Shown here: in pieces, positions 11,801 through 23,800 of the stretch
Numbering within the stretch: position 1 is the stretch's first letter
Layout: every line of letters begins with the position of its first letter
Source: Romanomermis culicivorax
Taxonomy: Eukaryota; Nematoda; Enoplea; Mermithida; Mermithidae
Assembly: GCA_963922205.1 (NCBI GenBank)
Contig: CAWUHX010000101.1
Span: 639,001 to 703,000, forward strand
Direction of reading: 5' to 3'
DNA length: 64,000 nt
Translations under genes and position numbers: made by a program
Notes under the pieces: generated by a model
Seen by the model: only the letters and a program-made list of their open reading frames with translations
Database searches by the model: none
What the model was told of the DNA's origin: nothing

Positions 11801-14800
11801 TTTTTGCGTTCATCGTTCTAAGTTTGAAAACGTGCGAAATGAAACACAACTTTTTTTTTGTTACTGTTTATTATTCTTCCCGATTTTTTAAACTTAATTT
11901 GCTCTAAAACTTTTCCACTTCGGTTTTAATGGATAAGCCTCGTTGAGATATATTCAAAAGTATATTTTAAAATGACCCAACTCTATTTTTGAGAGAGTTT
12001 TTGCGGTTGAAGCTTGGTTGACTTCTATTTGGTGTAAAAATTTTCAGAGAAGTGTCATGTTTATTCTCGGAAAATTTCAGCCACCAATAAAAACATAAAC
12101 AATTTAAGATAATGTAGAACCATTCAAATGAATCTTTATTGTCTTTCTTTTTATATTTGTTCCTTCTGGCTTTTATTGCCTCTGCCTTTTCTTTTTTCCC
12201 TACGAAGTATCGCCGAGCAATCTTAATTCTCCTTCCCCTGTGTATCTTTTCGATATGTCATTTAGACGTCGTTGTTTCAACTGAAGATTTTGCGATTCGA
12301 CCATTATTTTTTACTGTTGTTTGTTGAGCCGTATATCTAAAAATGAATATACATTAGTTGCTAGCTTACACAGGACCAAAAAAACAAAATGTTCGTTTTT
12401 TGACTTGCATAGAATGGTTTTTTTCTGAAAATCATAGTCTTAGAATCTAAAGAAAAGAAAAGAAAATAGAAAAAAAATTGAAAAATAAAATCATAAAATA
12501 AACTAGAATAAAATGAAATAAAATAAAATATAATAAAATAAAATAAAATAAAATAAAATAAAATAAAATAAAATAAAATAAAATAAAATAAAATAAAATA
12601 AAATAAAATAAAATAAAATAAAATAAAATAAAATAAAATAAAATAAAATAAAATAAAATAAAATAAAATAAAATAAAATAAAATAAAATAAAATAAAATA
12701 AAATAAAATAAAATAAATAAAATAAAATAAAATAAAATAAAATAAAATAAAATAAAATAAAATAAAATAAAATAAAATAAAAAATAAAATAAATTAAAAT
12801 AAAATAAAATAAAATAAAATAAAATAAAATAAAATAAAATAAAATAAAATAAAATAAAATAAAATAAAATAAAATAAAATAATATAAAATAATATAAAAT
12901 AATACAAAATAATATAAAATAAAAAAATAAAATAAAATAAAATAAAATAAAATAAAATAAAATAAAATAAAATAAATAAAATAATAAAATAAAATAAAAT
13001 AAATAAAATAGAATAAAATAGAATAAATAAAATAAAATAAAATAAAATGAATAAAATAAAATAAAAAAATAAAACAAAAAATGAAATGAAATAAAATAAA
13101 ATAAAATAAATAAAATAAAATAATAAAATGAAACAAAAAAATGAAATGAAATAAAATAAAATAAAATAAAATAAAATAAATAAAATAAAATAAAATAATA
13201 AAATAAAATAAAATAAGGTAAAAGGTAAGGAAACGAAACGAAACGAAACGAAACGAAACGAAAGAAGACCAAACAAAACAAGACAAGGCAAGACAGGACG
13301 AGACAAGACAAATCAAGACAAGACAGGACAAAACACGACAAGCAAAGACAAGAGGAGGAAACGAAAGAATAGAAAAGGCGATGAAAGGAAATAAATTTTA
13401 ATTACAGTAATTGTCTAGAAATGCTATGATTTATTAAAGCTAAAATTACCCTTTTTAGTGAACTTTGCAGTTTTTAATCAGAACCTGAAAACGATGAATT
13501 TCAGAATTTGGTCCAAATCTAATCAGTCAGAACCTTGATATCTTCCAAAAATTATCCTTAATAAATTCAAAGGTTCCATATTAGGCCCAACTTATAGGTC
13601 ACTAGATAGCAGAAACGTATCAGATACCGTAATATGTTACTTGCGTCTCTTGCGCATCGAATGCAGAAAACCTAAATTTCGCGCCTATGCCCTACTGTAA
13701 ATGAGCTTTTTAAATCCGACCGCAAGTATACAAGAAGTGGCGCGTGACCCTAAAGTCTTGGCTGTAAGAGGTCCGACCAGTTGAGAAAAGGGTAAACCCG
13801 AAATTTTGGTGGGGGGTCGAAAAAAAATCGAAAATTTTCTCCTAAAAAGCACATTTTTTCCCAATTTTTCCTAATTTTTCCAAGTTTTGGGGTGGGGGTT
13901 GGGAGTAGGGTTGGCCAAGTTGGGGGGGACACTAAACGCTCCCCAATTAAAGGTATAGTCTTGACCCGACCGTCGGGAGTATATAGCCCGTTATTTTCAA
14001 TTCGCCATTTTCAGAACTGCTAGACAACGTTAGTCACACGCGACATTCGTCGATCGACAGCGCTCGAACGTTCTACCGTTCTTGCGAAAATGAAACGTTG
14101 ATAGTGAAAACGTGGCGTCGGGCGTTCGAAGAATCGAAAAATCTGCTGGGAGGCTGGCCCGTGTTGGACAAAGCGTGGAGGCCGTCGTTCGGCGACGGCA
14201 GCGGCGTCGGCGTTGGCGACAGCGGCGTCGTGGGCGTCAACGGCAGCGGCGTTGGTGGCAGCGGCGCCGTGGGCGGAAAGGCCGGAAGAACGACATCGAA
14301 AATGGGTTACAGGAGTGCGAAAGGCCGACGTCAGAAAGAACAAGAAATTCTTCGCAATTTGTTCGTCAAAGTCGCGGCGTCGCCGTACGACGTTCTGCCG
14401 GCCGCCGGTCAAAACGCCATTTCCAAATTGTACGGGTTGCTGTCCCTCAATTTTACTCAGGATTCTTTGTTCAAATTTAGCGTCGGAGCCGACGACAAAA
14501 ATTCCAGTAGTCATATTTTTCAGGTAACGTAATAATTTTTTGTTGTTTTTTTTGTCAAAATGACATTTTTCAAGAATGATCAGTAAGTACAAATTTGGCC
14601 AGTTTGCACAGTAACCTTATATATTGCAAAAATAGGAATAGGGGATCCGAAAATGATTATAAAATTTCATTCATTTTGTAAACCTTATTGTTGATCTTAT
14701 ATCAAAATGACCACATTTGATCTGTGACAAAGAGAAAAAATAAAGCTTTGCGTAAATTTGTTCATGTATTGAATAGATCGGTAAAAACAATCGGATATCA

Positions 14801-17800
14801 GTCATCTGATCTAATTACTGTATTACTACATTTTTGTCTTAATTCAAGATCGAAGCCCCGACAATAATTTAAAGTACTGTCATTTTTCAGATGACGTCCG
14901 TCTTTGTTGAAGTGATATTTTTTCAAAAATAATCAGTAAGTACAAATTTAGTTACATTATGAGCAACAGTAAACTTATATTGCAAAATTATCATACTCAA
15001 TTTTTTAATCGTAAAATTTCAGAATGATCTACACTATGTATCTTGTTTCATGACATGTATCGAAACGTCAGAAAAACTGGAGATTGATATCGAAAAAATG
15101 ATCAAACTTGATCTGTAGATAAAAATGGTAGTTTGTCCGTGTATCTGTAAGTACAAAGGAACACTGTGTCATCTGACCTGAATACTGTATAACTAATTCT
15201 CAATTCAAATTTAACGTTTTGAAGACTGTGAAAACAATGTCAGTAGTGACATTTATCAGATGACATCAATTTTTGTAAAAATGACATTTCCCAAAAAAGA
15301 TCAGTAAGTACAAATTTGGTCGCTTTTTCGAGCTACAGTAAATCCATATTGCGACACTGAAAAAAATGCACTTTACTTCCCCGTTTTAAAAAGTTGAAAA
15401 AGAATGAGCAAGTTGATGAAAAATAAATCATTGCTTGTCAAGGAGAATTGCTAATACTGACCAATTTTTGTAGTAGTGATATATTGATCCTATGAAGAAA
15501 TTCTTACAGTAAGAAGTGTAAATACTGCACTTGATCATTGATCAAGTACATTTTGTGATAATGACCATGTATTATTTGATTCTCGCTTGAAATCGACGTC
15601 CGAATAAAAATGAAAATCGAGAAATTAGGCTTGGTCCATTTTACAGTAGAGAAAATCAATTCAATTCCATTGAATTATCAGATTGATCAAGAAATGAAAA
15701 TAATTTTGATCGTTTCTCGAATCTCATAATATTTTCACGAAAGGAAAATTCCAAATCTTGATTGATTACCGCTAACCCCCACTCCAGGTGATGCTGTCAA
15801 ACAGTATGTTTCACGTGATTCATGAAGCTAGCTTTAAATTTTGATTTTCTCCATAAATCTACAGTAATCCAAGAAATATCTCCCGATCATCAGTTCCGAG
15901 AAGACTCAAAATTTACAATTTTTACCAAAATAATGCTTTTTTCCTCCTTTTTCAGGTCGACCAAGGAACACTGACATTATTAATCCGCGATTTTTACCTA
16001 TCTCCCGAAGGTTACGAGGAACGTGACGCTTATTTAGACTTGATGACCGAATGCGTCCTACTCCTCGGGGCCGATAGCCGAACGGCCAGGGCCGAAATGG
16101 CGGCCGTCATGCAATTCGAAACCGATTTGGCCAATGTAGGGTTCATATTTTTTGTGTCTATAATGGGTGTTTCATAAGTAGATGAGAACGTTTGATTTGA
16201 AGTCTTTATCTCAAATCAGGATTACGGTAGCGTAATAATATTATCAAGTTCGGGGGTCATCTGCAAACACTACCATATGCACTAACAGAGCCATTTGGAG
16301 GGTCCCAAAATTGTGCTGTGTGTGGGACAAGCTTAATCATGAGCAGCCGGACTCACTGCTACAACACCCATCCTACTTTGAACAGGAAGAAGGATGATCA
16401 CCAATGTTGTGTGAACAAGGCTAGCACATCAGAAAAATAATGCCCAGCGAGAGGCTCTCAAACCCTGTTGCACTTACAGAACTATTTGGATAGTTAAGAA
16501 ATTGTAGTGTGTGCAGGTGAGGTGGCATGATGAACCGCTGGCCTCACCACTACATCACCCGTCCCATTTTCAATAGGAGGAAGGTTCATGTGCCAAAAGG
16601 ATGCACTCTCAGAAAAATATTGCTTGGTCGGGGGCTCGAATCCTCGACTTTCTATGTATAAGGTAACTGCACTAACTGAGTCGTGTATAGTTCTAATTGT
16701 GGTTCTACCAATGATGTTATGTGCAGAGCAGGCCGCCTCATGAACAGTTCTTCGACAAGGTAACTTTCAATCAGCATAGGTCATAAAAAATAATGGTCAA
16801 TAGTTGCAGTTGACCATATCCCAGCCAAAGCGCCAACTCTGAGGGACTTGTGGCTCAATTCAATTTTATGTGTGGATAGTCCAGAAACCAGTAGATGCAA
16901 TTTTGTGACGATTGACATGAGCATCCAAATGGAAAAGAGACATATCCGACCATAGACCTTTGTCCACCATATCTGGTTGGTAATCGATTTTTTCAAGCTA
17001 TGTTCTACAAAGCTCTATTCGACAATTCTAGTCATCTGCTAGCAAATCATGCACGCGCGTTGGTTGGGCTTCAACTTTTCATGAACTTCTGAGCAAAAAA
17101 CCGTTTTGATAACTACATAATTGATCAGTAAAATATGTAATAATAAGGTAATATGACATTATTATAACACAACACATGTTTATATGTTTTACTTATTCAG
17201 TATCTGACTCCTGCTATTATGAAAAAAGTACCCTTCTTCAAAAACTTTTTGCCTATATGTTTATTGATCATTTTTCAAACCCTATTTTGGAATGTATATC
17301 TGAAATGAAAAGCAAGCTCAGCTCAGCATCAGCCGATTCTGTTCGAATTATAGGTATTTATGGCATCAATGTCTTCATGCAAATAATTGTTCTAAATTTT
17401 AAAGCTTGTGCATCTGAAATTTATCAAAAGATTTTTCTTCAAAAAGGTTCGCGGAACTACCCGACTATTCTTCGGGTCAGGGTATTCAGGGCCTCTGGCA
17501 CCGGGCTCTATCCTATATGTCTATCTGAACCTTTAATCCAGGTTGCTTCTGAATTTTTTGGATAGTCGTCTTTTAATATGCAAATGAGATGCAGCTCATT
17601 CAATGGAGGTTCCTTGCATTTCAGCGAACTCAGCAATAACTGATTCAATATAAGCCGGTCTTTGCAGACTCTAACAGTGATGGTCAGATCATTTGGACCA
17701 TTTCTTAGATTGACCACCGCGCACATAACATAACCTTGCGCGCAAATACTGTGAGCCTTGGTGCTTGTGCTGCTTTAGAACTTTTGCTGACTTATTGTCG

Positions 17801-20800
17801 CCTATGAATGTTATCAACATACTGCGATGCACTTCAAAGACACAGAAAGCTTGGATTTTGTCGTGCGAAAGTAACAACATGACAAAGATAACACATGTTT
17901 CATAGCCTGATCGCTCAATTTCTGGGGCACTTTTGTTTGGAGGTTGAAAATCTCGTTCATCTGCTTCAGTCGATTTTCAATATTCCCTAGCAGTTGCTCT
18001 GGGGTCGACGTTCAGCTGTCATCTAATACTTTACCGTGTCATCCACTATAAGGTATCTCTCTGACTGTGCAGTACAAGTTCTGGACTTTGGAAATTGTTC
18101 CATTTCACATTCGAACATGGTAGGTTCACCGTAAATTCCTTGCCGCCTCAGCTGCTCAAATCATGCTCATGCAAAATCCAAAAATCAGTCCAGGTAAGAT
18201 CTCGTTTCGGGTATCAACAAAACGCACAGAATGAGCCAACTGAAAATCAACATCAACAACCCAAATTATTGGAATAGATTCAAAAGAAAGTTTAAAAAAA
18301 ACACGACCAAAATCGGCATTACTTTCTCAACAACTCGAACTCGATATAAGAGAATGCTGATAAAAATAATTGGCTATAATAATTTTAAAACATAAATATG
18401 TCACCAGCAAGTAAGTGTCCAGAAAATTCCTCCTCAATTGCTTTATATGAAACACTCATTGTGCGTTTGAATTTTAGAAATGTTCCAACTCCTCCTCTAT
18501 TATTTGCAGATAACTCGCGACGAAACCAGGCAGGATGTCGAATCAACTTACTTGAAAGTCACATTTCTTGCTTTGAGGATGGAGATACCAAAAGTAAGTG
18601 AAATGTATCAATGAAAGCAAGATTTTCATGATTTTCATATTTCATCTGAGGTTGCATCATGCTTAAATATGATCGAACTAAAATTGCTATCCCATAGTAA
18701 ATAGTAGGGATGGGCCGGGTATCCGGATCCGGATCCACGGATATCCGCCTAAATTTTAGGATCCGGATCCGCTAAACCAGATTTTTTTGGATCCGCATCC
18801 GATCCGGATTCGTTGAACCAAATTTTTTAAGATCCGGATCCAGATCCGCTGTTATTAATGATTAAGATCCGGTCATAATCGGATCTTTTATCATTATTAT
18901 TCACATAAAATTTTGCAGTACTAGAAAACACCAAAAATTTTCTGGCGCTTCGCGCCGCATTTTATAATTCTCTGCAATACTATTTTTCTACAAATCGTGC
19001 TTTCTGGATAAAAAATTTCCGGTAAAAGGAAAAATGTTGGTGGTCCTCGTGTATGGAAAAGGTGAATTTCTGTCCTTTTCAGAACGTCAAAGTCTATATT
19101 TCCAACTTTCTTGCAACTGTAATTTTAAACATGAAGCCGAGTTTGAATTGAGAAGCATCATGGAATTAATTTTGAGAAATTTCAGGTTTAACTTGAAGTT
19201 TTTCAAATCTATGAAAGTTATGAGTATATTTTCTCAATTTGTAAGATGATTATGAAGGACGGGAACTCGAGTGCTATTTGGAAGAAACTTTGTGCAAAAA
19301 TACATAAAAGATCATGGTTTTTTTCAGTGTACAAAAAAAATTTCTTCGTTCAAAGACTTTTTGGTCGATCTTTGTACAGGTACAAAGAGGCTTGTACAAA
19401 AAAACACTGCAATGGTAGCAAAATTATACTTGAGAAACAGTACTTTTTCAACAGTAACACTCTTCAAACGATTTTTGGTAGGATCATAAATTTGACCAGC
19501 ACCACTGAATAGCTGTTCATAGGGGACACTTATCGCTGGTACTAATTTAAGTTTACTTTCTGCATGAAGCAATTGTCCAGAGACGTTTGAGATTTCAGTT
19601 CATGCTCTAATTTGGTTTTTGAGTTGCTAGGTCCATTTTTTTGGCTATTTTTAAAGAAAACACAAAAATTAATTCTTTAACATAACTATACTAGTAGCAA
19701 TTTGTTCCACAATTACTTCTATTTTCATTATCTTCTTTTTATTTAGCCGCAAACTGCTTATATATTTCCATATGTTTCCTCTCCAAATGTTTTCTCTGAC
19801 ATCCAGTACCACAAGCTTTTCTGGATAACTGGATTCTGCATTTATTGCACTTTGCCTTTTCTTCATCATCTGGGGACACTGTGAAGTAGTCCCACACTCT
19901 GCTAGTGAAAGAAAAACTTAAATCCATAATTTCTGGAAAAAGTTTCCATTTCTATTCATTTCTTTTCTGATGAAACCAATATTAATCTAAACATGAATAC
20001 AGTTTAATGAATGAAAATTATCAATTAGTACATGTGAAGTATTTCAATAAACGAACACCACAATCATTAATAATGTATTAATCTATTGACACCAATAAAT
20101 ATAAATTCATTTAACTCAATTTTAGACAAATTAGACATAGTACATATACTTATTGAAAGATCCGGATCCGCTCGGATCTGTTCCTCAAGATCCGGAGCTG
20201 GATCCGGATCCGGATCCGCTGAACCAAATTTTTTTGGATCCGGATCCGATCCGGATCCGCTGAACCAAACTTTCCAAGATCCGGATCCGGATCCGCTGTC
20301 ACCAAAAAAGTCGATCCGGCCCATCCCTAGTAAATAGAGCCGATTTAATGTTCTGATCTCAGCCAATAAAAAATTCGCATAGTTCCAATAGACGAAACTT
20401 CGAAAATTTTGAATTTCTCATCATTTTTGGCTTCGACTTGAAAAAAAAATTGAAGATTTTTAGAAAAATGAAAATTTCTGTCTCATGATTGCCGAAATTA
20501 AATTCATGAATTCAACAAGTTCAGTGTTTCGACTTTTCAGAGTAAAACATTGCAGCTCTTAAAAGAATTTTCATGGAAAATGTTATGGTAAGTTCAATTT
20601 AAATATTAGGTAGTACTCGATAACCTGAAGAAGTTAATGATTGATTTTAATCATCGATTTGAATCGGATCTGTGATACAATAATTTTTAGACACCAAATT
20701 TTGAACTGCATGCTTTTCCATTTTTGTTCTAGTTCAACTGGAAAATTTTCATGGAAGCTCTTTATCCTCAACATAAATTCCCACACGAAACGCCCGTAGT

Positions 20801-23800
20801 TCTATATTGCACCGATTTTCTCGAAGATTTGAGTCACCTACTCGTCAGATACGAAGAAAGGTAAGAAAGAAGACTACCATTTTCAATCTTTGCACGAAAT
20901 TTATGCAAAATTCTTTTTTTAGAATTATCACAAATTACCTGATGTGGAGGTGGTTCTACAGCGAAGTGCTGCCGCAACTACCCGATCCCTATTTCATGGT
21001 TCATTTCAAATTTTTGAGAGCATTGCAAAGTATGAGTAGCGTTTCATATGTCACACCTGAAATTTAAAATTTTATGGTTCATTTTCAGACATGAAAGTGC
21101 CACAATTGAGGTGGCACAGTTGTATACGGCAGGTAAACCAGCATATGTTGCACGCTACAGGTGCTTTGTACGTTCGGCAGTACTTTAATCCGAGTGCCAA
21201 ACAGAGGGTAAGCAGGTCTCTTGATTAATCCAAGGAAATGTTGTCGATTGTCCTTTAGCATTAGGAAAGATGTTTCTCAGGACATTGCTTTGTCATAATA
21301 CGCCCTTAAAGTTTGGAATTGAAAAAAGAGGACAAAAATTTGGAAGTGAAGACACTTTTCAACAATATATAAAAGAATTTCCATGTCCTAAGACAAAGAT
21401 GTGTCTTAAAGCATAATTATTGTTGTGTGGGTCAGTAGGCTAACCCTCTACTGGTGCCCCACACATACAATGTTGTCTGGAGGTATCCGTTACGCTGGCC
21501 GGTTTGCATTATTTATTCATAAACAATAGGACGGTAAATAAAGACGAAAAGGAAGAGGAAAGAGTTGGAAAGAGATGAATAGTTGGCCGAAGGCCCAGCT
21601 ATTTATACACAGGGACTGTATTCATAAAGGAGGCTAAAGTCTAAAGTCTATAGACTGAACTAAAGTCTATAGACCAGTCTACATTTAGACTGGACTAAAG
21701 TCCGTATTCATAAAAGATTTTTTTGGCTGTCTCAATGTAGACCGGTCCTGTTAGAAAAAGACTACTAGAAACTGTGATATTACTTATAGAATCAAATATT
21801 AATAGCCATTACTTTATAAATAATTGAGATAAAACTTTTTGAAAGATGTTTTTGGGTTGGCCTCATGGAGATCTACAGATCGATGCCTATTTTGTCGCAT
21901 TCTGGAACAAAAAAACTCAAATATCCAGATAAAAGGTTTCTCGTACCGTATTTAAATGCAAAATGTTCAATAATAATATTTCCTGATTGCTCGATCAAAT
22001 ATTTCATCGTCATTATATCTTCCGAAAACTTTTGTATGCGATAGGATGGGGGAACGACATTAGACCGTGAGACATTAGACCGCAGACATTAGACCACAGA
22101 CAATAGACCGCGAAGACATTAGATCGCAAGACATTAGACCGCAGACATTAGACCGCAAGACATTAGACCATTGACATTAGACTGCAATACATTAGACTGC
22201 AGACATTAGATGGCAAGACATTAGACCGCAAGACATTACACCGCAGACATTAGAACACAAAGATATCAGACAGCAGACCAAAAAGAGGCTGCAGAATTGT
22301 ACTTTCTAACAAAATTTAGTTTTTATCAATTTTTCCATTCAAATTCAAATTTCATGAATAATCACATTCCTTTCACATTTATCTATACAATGTGTCTTGT
22401 TTTCCGCTTCGTCAAATAATTTTCGAATATAAAAATTTTCTGGGGAACCAATATTTGAACCAAATTGAAACTCTCAGTAAAGACGCATTTCGATCTTTCT
22501 CGTGGCCATCTAAAAAGAAATTTCGTGGCCATCTAAAAAGAAATTACTAAAAAGAAATTAAAAAAGAAAAATTACTAAAAGAAAAATAAAAGAAGAACAA
22601 GTTTTCGATCAGTTATGTCGCACAAAAACGGGCGTCCGTTATTGCCGATCACAGACACGATCATTGATTTTTTAAAATGTAGTGCAATATTAATAATAAA
22701 TAAGATATGAAGGACAACTTATAAAAAGTCTTGCGGTCTAAGAAAGTCTTGTGCAATATTCATATTAAATATGAAGCACAACTTATAAAAATTCTTGCGG
22801 TCTATTGTCTTGCGGTCTAATGTCTTTGCGGTCTATTGTCTGCGGTCTAATGTCTGCGGTCTAATGTCTTTGCGGTCTATTGTCTGCGGTCTAATGTCTG
22901 CGGTCTAATGTCTTTGCGGTCTATTGTCTGCGGTCTAATGTCTGCCGTCTAATGTCTGCGGTCTACTGTCTGCGGTCTAATGTCTGCCGTCTAATGTCTT
23001 TGCGGTCTATTGTCTTGCGGTCTAATGTCTTTGCGGTCTATTGTCTGCGGTCTAATGTCTGCGGTCTAATGTCTTTGCGGTCTATTGTCTGCGGTCTATT
23101 GTCTGCGGTCTATTGTCTGCGGTCTATTGTCTGCGGTCTAATGTCTGCGGTCTAATGTCTTTGCGGTCTATTGTCTGCGGTCTAATGTCTGCGGTCTAAT
23201 GTCTTTGCGGTCTATTGTCTGCGGTCTAATGTCTGCCGTCTAATGTCTGCGGTCTACTGTCTGCGGTCTAATGTCTGCCGTCTAATGTCTTTGCGGTCTA
23301 TTGTCTTGCGGTCTAATGTCTTTGCGGTCTATTGTCTGCGGTCTAATGTCTGCGGTCTAATGTCTTTGCGGTCTATTGTCTGCGGTCTAATGTCTGCGGT
23401 CTAATGTCTTTGCGGTCTATTGTCTGCGGTCTACTGTCTGCTGTCTAATGTCTCACAGTCTAATGTCATAGACCCGATAGGATAGTCGCTGAAGTCTCCT
23501 CACTGATGAATGTTCACAATAAAATATTTCTAAAAAATTTCAGTTTCAATCGATAAAGAGAAAAAGTAAGATAAGTTTATATGCCTTTCATATCTATAGA
23601 TGGAGCATAAAAGTAAAAAATACTCCGAAATATTGTGTCGATCATTCAACAAAGGGCATAAGCATCGCTATTCCCCAGGCCCAAGTTCAAATAAATCAAG
23701 TTAAAAATTGTTTCAATCATGTGTAAAAAACACAAAAACTAGCAATCTCATTGGTCCCTGATCAGCACAATGAACGTCAGACAAAGATTTACAACTGATG

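Larger units (their letters stand above)
18705..20329 (-). mobile_element. hAT element with BED finger and dimerisation remnants, 8-bp TSD
   Basis: Termini TAGGGATGGGCCGG and CCGGCCCATCCCTA are inverted repeats. The exact 8-bp duplication GTAAATAG flanks at 18697-18704 and 20330-20337 and fits the hAT preference nTnnnnAn. Both ends carry arrays of GGATCCGGATCC. The minus strand holds the first and last domains of a hAT transposase, while the catalytic middle is gone. It carries one GGCGCTTCGCGCC hairpin at 18944-18956 and lies in neprilysin intron 5. Confidence 0.85.

Noticed and set aside
12361-13341. Long minus-strand open frames rich in Phe, Ile, Leu and Tyr
   Set aside because: They are the translation of the AAAAT microsatellite and have no stop because the unit lacks stop codons in those frames.
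14020-14592. Antisense and alternative-frame ORFs over neprilysin exon 3
   Set aside because: The plus-strand frame continues the M13 protein with correct splice phases; the others are GC-rich shadows.
17176-17565. A 129-codon open frame in neprilysin intron 4
   Set aside because: No domain signature, no splice or start context, and skewed composition typical of AT-rich intron DNA.
22790-23465. Regular short repeats resembling a CRISPR array
   Set aside because: The units of about 14 bp are contiguous, without unique spacers, and form the arm of a foldback element in a eukaryotic intron.
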